Positions 43,228-52,648 are shown, numbered from the stretch's first letter. The stretch is DNA of 64,000 bases from CAVQRB01 sp963715055 (GCA_963715055.1 CAVQRB010000019.1:1-64000), one strand, 5' to 3'. Notes: generated by a model not told the origin, from the letters alone. Numbers and translations are program-made.

Positions 43228-43965
43228 TTATTCGCGGTTGCCGAAAAGTTGCAGCAGCATCATGAACATGTTGATGAAGTTCAGGTAGAGGCTCAGAGCG
43301 CCCATGATACCCGACTTCTGCATCCATTCCTGGTCGCCGTGATGGGCGTGGGCGAGGTAGGTGTTCTTGATGTTCTGCGTGTCATAGGCGGTCAGACCCG
43401 CGAAGATCAGCACGCCGATGGCGGAGATCGCGAACATGATGGCTGGCGAGCCGAGGAAGATGTTCACGATGGAAGCCACAACAAGCCCGATCACGCCCAT
43501 GATCAGGAAGCTGCCCCAGCCGGAGATGTCCTTGCCGGTGGTGTAGCCCCAGAGCGACAGACCAGCGAAAGCGATCGAAGTGATCAGGAAAATCTGCGCG
43601 ATCGAGAAGCCCGTGAAGGCCACGAAGATCCACGACAGCGACAGGCCCATGACCGCAGCAAAGGCGTAGAAGAACAGTTGCGCGCCGGCAGCCGACAGCC
43701 GGTTGATCATCGCACCGAAAGCGAAAACCATGATCAGCGGCGCGAACATCACGATCCAGCCGAGAATGTTCGGCGACAAAGTCACCGGATCACGGAACAC
43801 GGACAGGAGTTGCGGGGAAGTCCCCACAGCCCACGCGACAGCAAATGTGATCAACATGCCTACGGACATCGTGCCGTAGACTTTGTTCATGTGGGCGCGC
43901 AGACCCTCATCAATCTGGGCGGCGCGGGATCCGGCCGTTGACCGGATTGTATTCACGTCAGCCAT
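43228..43965 (-). CDS. Bax inhibitor-1 / YccA-family membrane protein
   Basis: This 245-residue protein has seven hydrophobic helices and the family ending: GLTAYDTQNIKNTYL in the last loop and ALSLYLNFINMFMMLLQLFG in the final helix. The aspartate in AYDTQ belongs to the pH-sensing pair that gates calcium leak in studied homologues. The ATG at 43965 follows GGAGGT at good spacing. It is a single gene with its own terminator. YccA homologues modulate the FtsH protease, which may be its role here. Confidence 0.92.
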   Translation of the reverse strand: MADVNTIRSTAGSRAAQIDEGLRAHMNKVYGTMSVGMLITFAVAWAVGTSPQLLSVFRDPVTLSPNILGWIVMFAPLIMVFAFGAMINRLSAAGAQLFFYAFAAVMGLSLSWIFVAFTGFSIAQIFLITSIAFAGLSLWGYTTGKDISGWGSFLIMGVIGLVVASIVNIFLGSPAIMFAISAIGVLIFAGLTAYDTQNIKNTYLAHAHHGDQEWMQKSGIMGALSLYLNFINMFMMLLQLFGNRE

Positions 43966-44117
43966 TAAGACCTCCAATAGAAACTGATGGCGCGTCAGAC
44001 CCTCTGCGCGCTCTGTGTGACGAATATCGGTAGAGGTCGCCGTGATTTCAAGGTTTTTCGCTCAGGAATGCGACGATTATCCGAAAATGGCTAATATTCG
44101 GTTACCTTGAGGAAATT

Positions 44118-44357
44118 TTACCGCGCGAACGGACCTTTGCAGGGCTCGATCCAGGTGGCGGGCACGTCCCAGAAGGGGGCCGCGACCTCGCGCTGCGCTG
44201 CTTTCGGGTCAATTCCGACGTCGCGCAGTCCCGCGCTGTCGAGCTTCGCAAGAGCATGGCGCGAAAGCCACAATTCGTAAATGCCGCGCAACGAAAGGCG
44301 GCGCGGTGCGCGCGCGTCCGAACTTCTGTCGACGCTGAGTTGATCTGTGAGTGCCAT
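44118..44357 (-). CDS. DUF1127 (YjiS-like) small protein
   Basis: This 79-residue protein has the DUF1127 core RGIYELWLSRHALAKLDSAGLRDVGIDPKAAQREVAAPFWD, an arginine-containing helix-turn-helix-like fold. In alphaproteobacteria short DUF1127 proteins bind RNA or affect phosphate and carbon metabolism, but this one is longer and its task is unknown. The start at 44357 follows GGAGAGG. It is divergent from the LysR gene with 126 bp between, so the LysR protein may control it. Confidence 0.85.
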   Translation of the reverse strand: MALTDQLSVDRSSDARAPRRLSLRGIYELWLSRHALAKLDSAGLRDVGIDPKAAQREVAAPFWDVPATWIEPCKGPFAR

Positions 44358-44483
44358 GATGCCTCTCCATTTCATGTTTCGTGATGCAAAGTATCGGTTA
44401 CATCAACTTCCTTGATTCATATGGCCTATGCTGATCTATATTGAAAACGAATGTTTGTGAATGAACCGATCAGGAATGGTGAT

Positions 44484-45359
44484 ATGAGAAACCTTGATGT
44501 GACAACCTTGCGATCTTTCGTTGCCGTGGCCGATGCCGGAGGGGTGACACGGGCCGCGGGGTTTCTGCATCTCACACAGTCTGCGGTGTCGATGCAGTTG
44601 AAAAGGTTGGAGGAATTGCTCGGACTTGACCTGCTGGACCGATCCGGTAGGACCATCGCGCTGACGGCGAGCGGCGAGCAGTTGCTGGTCTATGCCCGGC
44701 GCATGGTGGCGCTCAACGACGAGGTCATCGGACGCCTGACCGACCAGATCTATGAAGGCGAGGTCGTCCTCGGCGTACCGCATGACATCGTCTACCCTGC
44801 GATCCCGCAGGTTCTGAAACAGTTTCATTCCGCTTTCCCGCGGGTGAAGGTGCAGCTTGTGTCTTCCTACACCCGGTCGCTGAAGGCGCAGTTCGCCAAG
44901 GGCGACTGCGATCTCATCCTCACGACGGAAACCGTGCTGGACCCGGGCGGCCGGACCCTCTGCCGCAAACCCCTGCGCTGGATTGGTGCGCCGGGGGGCT
45001 GCGCCTGGCGACAAAGGCCGCTCAAGCTCGCCTTCGGTCGCCTTTGTACCTTCCGTCCGAAGGTGGTCGAGGCCCTTGATACTGCCGGCATTCCCTGGGA
45101 CGTGATCGTGGAGACTGAAAGCGACCGGACCATCGAGGCGACGGTAAGCGCCGATCTCGCGGTGCACACGATGATCGAAGGCACCGAACCGCCGCATCTG
45201 GAGCGGATCGAACATGGCGGTACCTTGCCCGACCTGCCGCCCCAGATGATCAACCTTTATGGCCCGCACGCACGCAAATCCGCGGTCCACGACGCATTGG
45301 CGGATTTCCTGTGCCGGATCTTTTCGGGGATAGAAGCCGGTCGCCTGAAGGCGGGATGA
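44484..45359 (+). CDS. LysR-family transcriptional regulator
   Basis: This 291-residue protein has the LysR winged helix-turn-helix at residues 3-62 (LRSFVAVADAGGVTRAAGFLHLTQSAVSMQLKRLEELLGLDLLDRSGRTIALTASGEQLL). A type 2 periplasmic-binding-like effector domain follows. ATG 44484 (AGGA eight bases upstream) is preferred over the in-frame ATG at 44451. It is divergent from the DUF1127 gene, the usual position for a LysR target, and probably also represses its own promoter. The effector cannot be deduced. Confidence 0.9.
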   Translation: MRNLDVTTLRSFVAVADAGGVTRAAGFLHLTQSAVSMQLKRLEELLGLDLLDRSGRTIALTASGEQLLVYARRMVALNDEVIGRLTDQIYEGEVVLGVPHDIVYPAIPQVLKQFHSAFPRVKVQLVSSYTRSLKAQFAKGDCDLILTTETVLDPGGRTLCRKPLRWIGAPGGCAWRQRPLKLAFGRLCTFRPKVVEALDTAGIPWDVIVETESDRTIEATVSADLAVHTMIEGTEPPHLERIEHGGTLPDLPPQMINLYGPHARKSAVHDALADFLCRIFSGIEAGRLKAG

Positions 45360-45796
45360 CTTCAGCGACGTGGCTTCGACGCACTCATTTCGCCTGAGGG
45401 CCGTCCCATCCGGCGGCTTTTTGCCGATATGCCAAGCCTATGGTCGGGCGTCTCGCGGCGGGCGCAGCGGGGAATTCGCCGAGGCGATGCCCCGTAGAGC
45501 AATGCAACCGGAGAGTGCATAAATTTATGACAGTTTCGCGATTCATTCATGATTTAAAGGAGTGGATCGCAGGCTGAAGTGCTGGTGCCCATCAAGGTTT
45601 CCTTCATCGAATCGACCTAAGATTGTATCTTCTTCGGGGTAAGCGTCACAATCGGAGCGGGTTTCGTATTGATCCAAAGCGCTTTTCCCGTATTGTTTCT
45701 GGAGTGACGATCACGCGGCGCTCCTACGTAAAAAAACCGGGGTTCAACCGAACCGACAGCGCCCCCGTAAATCCGGGACAAAGCAAGGAAGTAGAG
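45360..45796 (+). other. 437-bp region before the XRE gene, no convincing gene
   Basis: No frame here carries a recognisable domain. The part from 45515 to 45600 is AT-richer than its surroundings and likely holds the XRE gene promoter. The frame of the XRE gene is open upstream to 45623, but those codons show no conservation that I recognise and no ribosome site. Confidence 0.45.
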
Positions 45797-46168
45797 ATGG
45801 CTCATATCGTCGACGTTCATGTAGGCAAACGCATCCGCCAAAGACGCTGGCTGGTTGGAATGACGCAACAGAAACTTGCCGAATGCGTTGGCATCAAGTT
45901 CCAGCAAATCCAGAAGTACGAGACAGGATCGAACCGCGTGAGCGCGTCGCGCCTTTGGGATATCGCCGATGCGCTCGAAGTCGACGTCTCGTTTTTCTTC
46001 GAAGGGCTTAAGTCCGGCGATCAGGACGACAAGGATTTCGCATCCGTTCCCGCGGACATGATGGGCGACAAGGAAGCGATGGAGCTGGTGCGCTCCTATT
46101 ACGCCATCCCCGAAAACCAGCGCCGTCGCCTCTTTGAACTGGCCCGTGTGCTGAGCGACGTGGCCTGA
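45797..46168 (+). CDS. XRE-family helix-turn-helix regulator
   Basis: This 123-residue protein has a Cro/C1-type helix-turn-helix at residues 11-65 (VGKRIRQRRWLVGMTQQKLAECVGIKFQQIQKYETGSNRVSASRLWDIADALEV). A short C-terminal domain ends in RRLFELARVLSDVA. This layout is common in Rhodobacteraceae and Rhizobiales chromosomes as a stand-alone regulator. ATG 45797 follows AAGGAAG. It is 64 bp upstream of hisN and codirectional with it. Confidence 0.9.
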   Translation: MAHIVDVHVGKRIRQRRWLVGMTQQKLAECVGIKFQQIQKYETGSNRVSASRLWDIADALEVDVSFFFEGLKSGDQDDKDFASVPADMMGDKEAMELVRSYYAIPENQRRRLFELARVLSDVA

Positions 46169-46232
46169 TCCTGACGGCTTGGGCGCGCAGGCGCTCTTGC
46201 CGACCATCCCCATCGGTGGCACGAAGGGCGAC

Positions 46233-47051
46233 ATGACGAAGGGTGCAGATCTGGCCGCAAGAAACGACGCGGATATCGACCGCGTGGCGAACGCCTTGGC
46301 TGATGCCGCGCGTCGGGTCATCACGCCTTTTTTCCGCCGGCACGACCTGACCACCGATAACAAGCTCTCGACGGGGTTTGATCCGGTGACCGAGGCCGAT
46401 CATGCCGCGGAGGCGGCGATGCGTGAAATCCTGGCGCGAGAACGTCCCGCAGATGCGATCCTGGGCGAAGAATTCGGTGCCAAGGACGGGACAAGCGGGC
46501 TGACCTGGGTGCTGGATCCGATCGACGGCACCCGCGGCTTCCTAAGCGGCACGCCGACCTGGGGTGTGTTGATCGCGGTCAACGATGCGCAAGGCCCGTT
46601 CTACGGGCTCATCGATCAACCCTATATCGGCGAGCGTTTCATTGGCGACGCTGCCGGCGCGCGCTTTGCAGGCCCGAAGGGTGCAGGAGCGCTTGCCACA
46701 CGGGCACCCCGGGCACTGGCGCAGGCCATCGTCTTCACCACTTTCCCCGAAGTTGGCAGCTTGGTGGAGCGTAACGCTTTCCACGCCGTTGCTAGCCGCG
46801 CCCGACTGACCCGCTACGGTATGGACTGCTACGCCTATGCGCTGGTTGCTGCCGGACAGGTAGATCTGGTGATCGAGGCCGGATTGCAGCCCTACGACAT
46901 TCAAGCACCTATTGCCCTGATCGAGGCGGCGGGCGGCCTTGTGACGGATTGGCAGGGCGGACCCGCGCATGAGGGCGGCAGGGTGGTGGCGGCGGCCAAT
47001 ACCGCAATCCATGCCGAGGCGCTGGCGCTTCTTCAGGAGCACTGTGGATGA
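46233..47051 (+). CDS. hisN: Histidinol-phosphatase, inositol monophosphatase type
   Basis: This 272-residue member of the inositol monophosphatase superfamily has metal ligands visible in GEEFG (79-82), LDPIDGTRGFLSG (94-106) and the late QPYDIQA segment. The GTRGF loop and length are typical of HisN, which removes phosphate from histidinol phosphate in histidine synthesis. Activity on inositol phosphate is the main alternative. ATG 46233 follows AAGGG. Its last bases overlap the start of the 8-oxoguanine deaminase gene by four. Confidence 0.85.
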   Translation: MTKGADLAARNDADIDRVANALADAARRVITPFFRRHDLTTDNKLSTGFDPVTEADHAAEAAMREILARERPADAILGEEFGAKDGTSGLTWVLDPIDGTRGFLSGTPTWGVLIAVNDAQGPFYGLIDQPYIGERFIGDAAGARFAGPKGAGALATRAPRALAQAIVFTTFPEVGSLVERNAFHAVASRARLTRYGMDCYAYALVAAGQVDLVIEAGLQPYDIQAPIALIEAAGGLVTDWQGGPAHEGGRVVAAANTAIHAEALALLQEHCG

Positions 47052-48388
47052 GTGATCTGCTGATCCGGGGTGCCGATCATCTGCTCACGATGGATGACCA
47101 GCGCCGTGAACTTGGCGGCGCGGATGTTCTGGTTCGAGGGGGCGAGATCGTGGACATAGGTCCAGACCTCAGGGCGGACGTGCCGGTAATCGAGGCCTCG
47201 GGCTGCCTCGTCACGCCGGGACTCGTGAACACGCACCACCATCTTTACCAGTCGCTGACCCGCGCGGTGCCGGGCGGACAGGATGCGCTGCTTTTCGGCT
47301 GGTTGCAGGCGCTCTATCCGATCTGGGCGCGGTTCACGCCGGAGCACATGTTCACCTCGGCGCAGGTCGGGCTTGCCGAACTGGCGCTCTCGGGCTGCAC
47401 GCTCTCGAGCGATCATCTCTATCTCTTTCCCAATGGCGTGCGGCTCGAGGATACGATCCACGCCGCCGCCGATCTGGGTATCAGGTTCCAGCCGACCCGC
47501 GGCTCCATGAGCATCGGGGTCTCCAAGGGTGGTTTGCCACCCGATGTCCTCGTCGAAGCCGAGGCGGCGATCCTCGAGGACTGCATCCGGGTGATCGACG
47601 CCTTTCACGACGCGCGGCCCGCATCCATGTGCCGGGTCGGTGTCGCGCCCTGTTCGCCCTTTTCGGTGAGCCGCGACCTGATGCGGGAGGCAGCGCTGCT
47701 GGCCCGTGACAAGGGCGTGATGCTGCACACACATCTGGCGGAGAATGACGAGGACATCGCCTATTCACTGGAGAAATTCGGTTGCCGACCTGGGCAGTAT
47801 GCGCAGGAGCTCGGCTGGGTCGGCCGGGATGTCTGGCATGCTCATTGCGTGAAGCTCGATTCCAGCGAAATCGCACTTTTTGCCGAAACCGGCACTGGCG
47901 TCGCGCATTGCCCCTGTTCCAACTGTCGCCTTGGCAGCGGAATCGCCCCTGTGCGCGCCCTGCGTGACGCTGGTGTGCCGCTGGGGTTGGGTGTCGACGG
48001 ATCGGCCAGCAATGACGCGGGCAATCTGGTGGCTGAGGCGCGTCAGGCGATGCTGCTCCAACGCGTGGCCAGCGGTGCCGATGCGATGAGCGCCCGCGAG
48101 GCGCTGGAGATCGCGACGCGCGGTGGCGCGGAGGTTTTGGGGCGACCCGAATGCGGGCGGATCGCGGTGGGGGCGCGGGCCGATATCGCGATCTGGGACA
48201 TCTCGGGTATCGAAGCGGCGGGATCGTGGGATCCAGCGGCCTTGCTTCTGGCCGGGCCGACGACCGTGCGCGACCTTATCGTGGAAGGGCGGCAGATCGT
48301 GCGCGACGGGCAGGTGGTGACGCTGGACATGGGGCGACTGGTCACGCGGCAGAACAGGATGGCGCGCGATCTGAGGGACGCCTTGTGA
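47048..48388 (+). CDS. 8-oxoguanine deaminase-like amidohydrolase
   Basis: This 446-residue amidohydrolase has the metal site H63/H65 in LVNTHHHLYQ, HTHLAE in the middle, HAHCVK, and the aspartate in GVDGSASND. The sequence style (PGGQDALLFGWLQALYPIW, CPCSNCRLGSGIAPV) matches the group containing Pseudomonas Pa0142, which converts 8-oxoguanine to urate. It overlaps hisN and the CAP gene by four bases each. The guanine deaminase gene lies just downstream on the other strand, so the region handles guanine and its oxidised form. Confidence 0.85.
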   Translation: MSDLLIRGADHLLTMDDQRRELGGADVLVRGGEIVDIGPDLRADVPVIEASGCLVTPGLVNTHHHLYQSLTRAVPGGQDALLFGWLQALYPIWARFTPEHMFTSAQVGLAELALSGCTLSSDHLYLFPNGVRLEDTIHAAADLGIRFQPTRGSMSIGVSKGGLPPDVLVEAEAAILEDCIRVIDAFHDARPASMCRVGVAPCSPFSVSRDLMREAALLARDKGVMLHTHLAENDEDIAYSLEKFGCRPGQYAQELGWVGRDVWHAHCVKLDSSEIALFAETGTGVAHCPCSNCRLGSGIAPVRALRDAGVPLGLGVDGSASNDAGNLVAEARQAMLLQRVASGADAMSAREALEIATRGGAEVLGRPECGRIAVGARADIAIWDISGIEAAGSWDPAALLLAGPTTVRDLIVEGRQIVRDGQVVTLDMGRLVTRQNRMARDLRDAL

Positions 48389-48810
48389 AATCCGTTGCCC
48401 TGATCATTTTTGCCGGTCTGCTGGCGCGGGCCGCGATCGCTGATCCGGCCGCGACGCAGGCGCTCAACGACTATCGGGCCGGGTCCGGTTTGCCGCCGAT
48501 AAGCTATTCGTCGACGCTCGAAAAGGCGGCGACGGGCCATGCGCTCGACATGGCGCGCAAGGGGTTTTTCGATCATGCGGGCAGCGATGGCTCGAGCGTG
48601 GCACAGCGTGTCGAGCGCGTGGGCTACGGATGGTGCTTCGTTGCCGAGAACATCGCCAAAGGGCAGGGGTCGCTGTCGCAGGTGATGGCCGACTGGGCGG
48701 CATCACCGGGGCATCGGCGCAACATGCTCGATCAGCGGGCGCAGGAGTTCGCGCTGGTCGAGGGTCCGGATCGCGTGTGGGTCATGGTGCTGGCCGCACC
48801 CGGCTGCTGA
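48385..48810 (+). CDS. Secreted CAP-domain protein (SCP/PR1-like)
   Basis: The 141-residue protein has a signal peptide of about 19 residues. The CAP domain follows: ALNDYRAGSGLPPISYSSTLEKAATGHALDMA, the HAG segment, FVAENIAKG and VMADWAASPGHRRNML. The histidines of the cavity are present. It starts with GTG at 48385 inside the deaminase stop (GTGA), with GAGGGA upstream. Bacterial CAP proteins are exported and poorly understood; coupling to a purine enzyme looks incidental. Confidence 0.87.
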   Translation: MKSVALIIFAGLLARAAIADPAATQALNDYRAGSGLPPISYSSTLEKAATGHALDMARKGFFDHAGSDGSSVAQRVERVGYGWCFVAENIAKGQGSLSQVMADWAASPGHRRNMLDQRAQEFALVEGPDRVWVMVLAAPGC

Positions 48811-48854
48811 GCGGTCCGGGATAACTGCTGGCCAGCCCTCCGAGGCGGGTTCTG

Positions 48855-50168
48855 TCAGGCAGAAGAAACCGCGGGACGCGGCCGTTTCGAGCCGGCGATC
48901 CAGACATCGGCGATGGCGCGATCATCGCCCATCATGATCGTCGGGAAAACTGCCTCCCATATCGTTTCGGCGCGGGCTCTGCGCTGTGCGATGGCGGCGG
49001 TGGAGGCAAGGTCGAGGATCGTCAGATCGGCTTCCATCCCCGGGGCGAGCCTGCCGATACGGTCTTGCAGATGAAGGCTGCGCGCCGATCCGGCGGTGGC
49101 CAGCCACAGCAATTGGCTCGGATGCAGCGCGGTGCCGCGCAGCTGGGCGATCTCATAGGCGGCGGCCATGGTGCGCAGCATGGAGAAGGAGGAGCCGCCT
49201 CCGGTGTCGGTCGCAAGACCGAGCGGAATGCCGCGCGCCGCCAGCCCTGCAAGGTCCATCAGGCCGGAGCCGATGAAGCTGTTCGAGGTGGGACAATGGG
49301 CAAGCGCAGCACCAGTGTCCCGGAGGCGGTCGATCTCGCGGGGTTCGAGATGGATCGCGTGACCGAAAACCGCGCGCGGACCGATGAGACCGTGCGCCTC
49401 ATAGGTGTCGAGGTAGTCGCGCGCCTGCGGGAAGAGCCCGCGCACCCAGTCGATTTCGGGCAGCTGTTCGGAGAGATGCGTCTGCATCAGGCAGTCGGGG
49501 TATTCGGACCAGAGCGCGCCGAGGGCCGCCAGTTGCTCGGGCGTCGAGGTCGGTGAAAACCGCGGCGTGATCGCGTACCCAAGCCGCGCCTGCCCGTGCC
49601 AGCGTTCGATCAGCGCTTTGCTGTCATCATATGCCGATCTGGCGGTGTCGCGGAGCCCCTCGGGGGCATTGCGGTCCATGCAGGTCTTGCCCGCCACCAC
49701 CCGCAGCTTCCGCGCCAGCGCCGCCTCGAAGAAGGCATCGACGCTGCCGGGATGGATCGTTGCGTAGGAGCAGACCGTGGTTGTGCCGTTGTCCAGCGCG
49801 AGATCGAGGTAGGTCGCGGCGGTGCGGGCGGCGTGGTCGGGGTCGCCGAAGCGCATCTCCTCGGGAAAGGTATAGGTGTTGAGCCAGTCGATCAGCTGCT
49901 TGCCCCAGCTCGCGATGATCGCGGTTTGAGGGTAGTGCACATGGGCGTCGATGAAGCCCGGGCAGATCAGATGTCTGCCGTAGTCGATGACCTTTGCGTC
50001 GGGATGGGCTTTGCGCAGCAAGGCTGCGTCTCCCAGCGCCTCGATCAGGCCGTTCTCCAGCAGCACGGCACCGGTCGAATTGACCCGCACCGCCTCCTCC
50101 CAGGGACCGGTGAAGGGGTTGCCCGTGGCCTCGAAGGTCTGGCCGAGTAGGAGGGTCTGTGTGCTCAT
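48855..50168 (-). CDS. guaD: Guanine deaminase
   Basis: This 437-residue amidohydrolase has the zinc site H76/H78 in GFIDAHVHYPQ, then QTHLSEQ, FGHAIHL and LATDTGGGSSFSML. The sequence around AHCPTSNSFIGSGL is characteristic of the guanine deaminases of the amidohydrolase superfamily, which make xanthine from guanine. It faces the 8-oxoguanine deaminase/CAP pair, tail to tail. The start at 50168 is ATG. Xanthine dehydrogenase genes are not in the window. Confidence 0.92.
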   Translation of the reverse strand: MSTQTLLLGQTFEATGNPFTGPWEEAVRVNSTGAVLLENGLIEALGDAALLRKAHPDAKVIDYGRHLICPGFIDAHVHYPQTAIIASWGKQLIDWLNTYTFPEEMRFGDPDHAARTAATYLDLALDNGTTTVCSYATIHPGSVDAFFEAALARKLRVVAGKTCMDRNAPEGLRDTARSAYDDSKALIERWHGQARLGYAITPRFSPTSTPEQLAALGALWSEYPDCLMQTHLSEQLPEIDWVRGLFPQARDYLDTYEAHGLIGPRAVFGHAIHLEPREIDRLRDTGAALAHCPTSNSFIGSGLMDLAGLAARGIPLGLATDTGGGSSFSMLRTMAAAYEIAQLRGTALHPSQLLWLATAGSARSLHLQDRIGRLAPGMEADLTILDLASTAAIAQRRARAETIWEAVFPTIMMGDDRAIADVWIAGSKRPRPAVSSA

Positions 50169-50277
50169 GCATCCTGTCTAGGCGCTCTGCTCGATCAGGA
50201 CAACGCTGGAAGTGCCCGGCCATTGTATCCCTCAGGGCAGCCGCTTAAGGTCCGCGCAATCACAGGGGGCGCGCGCC

Positions 50278-51669
50278 ATGTCGGATCAGATCGAGCAGGT
50301 CGGGGAAGAGGACGACGAGGACGCCTATCTGCTGGGCCCCAAGACGATTGCCGCGATCCTCTATGCCGTGGATATCGACGACCGCGACAAGCTCATCGAG
50401 TTGATGGAGCCATTGCACGCGGCCGACATCGCCGACCTTCTGGAGCAGATCAACTCCTATGACCGGGCGCGTCTGGTACGGCTCTACGATCAGGAATTCG
50501 ACGGCGAAATCCTCTCCGAGCTGGATGAGAACATCCGCGAGGAAGTGATCTCGGTGCTGACCCCGCAGGTGCTGAGCCAGGCCGTGCGCGAGATGGACAG
50601 CGACGATGTGGTCGATCTGATCGAGGATCTGGAGGACGATCAGCAAAACACCATCCTGAACGCGCTTGAGGAGGTCGACCGCGTTGCCGTCCGACAGGCG
50701 CTGAGCTATCCCGAATATTCCGCGGGCCGTCTGATGCAGCGCGAGGTCGTGATGGCGCCGGAGCATTGGACCGTCGGCGAGGCTATCGACCACCTGCGCG
50801 AGACGCCCGAAGAAGACCTGCCAGACCAGTTCTATCACATCGTGATCGTCGACCCGCGCCTGCACCCGGTGGGCAATGTGACGCTGGGCAAGCTCATGCG
50901 CTCGAAACGGGCGACGCGGCTTGTCGACCTGCAGGAGGAGACCTTTCACGTCATCCCCGCGATGCAGGACGAATCCGACGTCGCCTATGCCTTTAACCAG
51001 TATCACCTGATTTCAGCGCCGGTGGTAGATGATGAAGGCCGACTCATCGGGATCATCACCATCGATGACGCCATGGCGGTGCTGGACGAGGAGCACGAGG
51101 AAGACATCATGCGTCTTGCCGGTGTGGGCGAAGGGTCGCTCTCGGACCGGGTGATCGAGACCACCAAGCAGCGGCTGCCGTGGCTTGCGGTGAACCTTGT
51201 CACCGCTATTCTCGCGTCGCTGGTCATTGCGCAGTTCGAGATGGCGCTGGCGCAGATCGTGGCGCTGGCGGTGCTGATGCCGATCGTGGCCTCCATGGGG
51301 GGGAATGCGGGAACGCAGTCGCTGACAGTGGCGGTGCGCTCCATCGCGACAAAGGACCTCACAGGCGCCAACGTCTGGCGGGTGATCCGGCGCGAGGTGC
51401 TGGTGGGCTTGATCAACGGGCTGATCTTCGCCGTGGTCATGGGCATCGTCGGCCTGATCTGGTTCGGCTCGCCGGGGCTTGGCTATGTGATCGCGGCGGC
51501 AATGGTGATCAACCTTGTCGTGGCAGGGCTCGCCGGCACGGTGATCCCGGTCTTGCTCGACCGTGTTGGCATCGACCCGGCGCTGGCTTCGGGGGCTTTC
51601 GTGACCACGGTGACCGATGTGGTAGGCTTCTTCGCCTTTCTCGGCCTGGCAGTTCTGGTGCTGCTGTGA
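50278..51669 (+). CDS. mgtE: MgtE-type magnesium transporter
   Basis: This 463-residue protein has the MgtE layout: an acidic N-terminal superhelical domain (YDQEFDGEILSELDENIREEVISVLTPQVL), two CBS domains (about 150-275), a plug helix, and five membrane helices in the last 170 residues with GGNAGTQSLTVAVRSIATKDL and ASGAFVTTVTDVVGFFAFLG. The cytosolic part senses magnesium and shuts the channel. The ATG at 50278 follows AGGGGG. The folate enzyme gene overlaps its stop. Confidence 0.94.
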   Translation: MSDQIEQVGEEDDEDAYLLGPKTIAAILYAVDIDDRDKLIELMEPLHAADIADLLEQINSYDRARLVRLYDQEFDGEILSELDENIREEVISVLTPQVLSQAVREMDSDDVVDLIEDLEDDQQNTILNALEEVDRVAVRQALSYPEYSAGRLMQREVVMAPEHWTVGEAIDHLRETPEEDLPDQFYHIVIVDPRLHPVGNVTLGKLMRSKRATRLVDLQEETFHVIPAMQDESDVAYAFNQYHLISAPVVDDEGRLIGIITIDDAMAVLDEEHEEDIMRLAGVGEGSLSDRVIETTKQRLPWLAVNLVTAILASLVIAQFEMALAQIVALAVLMPIVASMGGNAGTQSLTVAVRSIATKDLTGANVWRVIRREVLVGLINGLIFAVVMGIVGLIWFGSPGLGYVIAAAMVINLVVAGLAGTVIPVLLDRVGIDPALASGAFVTTVTDVVGFFAFLGLAVLVLL

Positions 51670-52226
51670 GCGATCTTGCGGCGGAAAAGGACGCCGCGCG
51701 CAAGGCGGCTTTCGCGCGGCGCAAGACCGCGCATGCCGCCGATCCGGGTACCGGGGCAGGGCTGCTCTCGTCGCTGCTCGCCGGATACCGGGGCGTCCCG
51801 CTCTCGGGCTACATGCCGATCCGGACCGAGATCGACCCCTTGCCTGCCATGGCGGAGGCGAGTGCCCATGGGCCCGTCGGCGTGCCGGTGATCGTGGCCA
51901 AGGGGGCGCCCTTGCGGTTCGCGCGCTGGGAACCGGAGATGGAGATGGAAAGTGGTGTCTTCGGGGCGCTGGTGCCGGTCCGGCCTGTCTTCTTCGAGCC
52001 GGAGATCCTGATCGTGCCGCTTCTGGCCTTTACCGTGTCGGGCGGGCGTTTGGGGTATGGCGGCGGGTTCTATGACCGCACGCTCGAAGCGTTGCGTGCA
52101 AAGCGGCCAACACTGGCCGTGGGCTTTGCCTATGCGGCGCAAGAGGTCGAGGCGCTGCCGCTCGAGCCCACGGACCAGCGGCTTGACCTGATCGTCACGG
52201 AAACGGCGGTCCTCGATCTGCGCTGA
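51666..52226 (+). CDS. 5-formyltetrahydrofolate cyclo-ligase
   Basis: This 186-residue protein shows the family motifs: KDAARKAAFARRK at the start, SGYMPIRTEIDPLP in the middle, and the ATP/folate loop LGYGGGFYDRTLEALR near the end. It converts 5-formyl-THF to 5,10-methenyl-THF with ATP. It starts with GTG overlapping the mgtE TGA, so translation is coupled. The frame is open further upstream only as a shadow of mgtE. Confidence 0.92.
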   Translation: MSDLAAEKDAARKAAFARRKTAHAADPGTGAGLLSSLLAGYRGVPLSGYMPIRTEIDPLPAMAEASAHGPVGVPVIVAKGAPLRFARWEPEMEMESGVFGALVPVRPVFFEPEILIVPLLAFTVSGGRLGYGGGFYDRTLEALRAKRPTLAVGFAYAAQEVEALPLEPTDQRLDLIVTETAVLDLR

Positions 52227-52252
52227 ACCGGTCTCGGGTCAGGCATGCGGCA

Positions 52253-52648
52253 TCAGTTGGAGATCACCGCGTCGACCTCGAATTCCACGAGCCATTCGGG
52301 GTTCACGAAGCGGTTGACTGCCATGATCGTATCGACCGGGCGCACGTCGCGGAAGTACTCCTTGCGCACGTCGATCGCGGCCTTCCAGTTGTCGATATCG
52401 GTCAGGATCACCCGTGTGCGCACCACATGATGCAACCCGGATCCCGCCTGTACAAGCGCCGCCTTGATGATCTCCAGACAGGCGCGGGACTGCGCCGCCA
52501 CATCGCCCACGCCGATGGTCCTGCCGTCCGGACCTACCGGCGCGGTGCCGCCGATGGCGATGTAGGGGCCGACGCGGACAGCGCGGCTGAAACCCACGAC
52601 GGCCTCCATCGGGTTGCCGTTGGAGATCAGTTCACGGTCATAGGTCAT
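52253..52648 (-). CDS. RidA-family protein, second copy
   Basis: This 131-residue protein has the RidA-type sheet pattern: AVRVGPYIAIGGTAPVGPDGRTIGVGDVAAQSRACLEIIKAALVQAGSGLHHVVRTRVILTDI and WLVEFEVDAVI at the end. The canonical PxRxxxE active-site arginine is replaced by a region reading RPVDTIMAVNRFVNPEW, so it belongs to a subgroup other than archetypal RidA. It is convergent with the folate enzyme gene, 26 bases away. Confidence 0.85.
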   Translation of the reverse strand: MTYDRELISNGNPMEAVVGFSRAVRVGPYIAIGGTAPVGPDGRTIGVGDVAAQSRACLEIIKAALVQAGSGLHHVVRTRVILTDIDNWKAAIDVRKEYFRDVRPVDTIMAVNRFVNPEWLVEFEVDAVISN

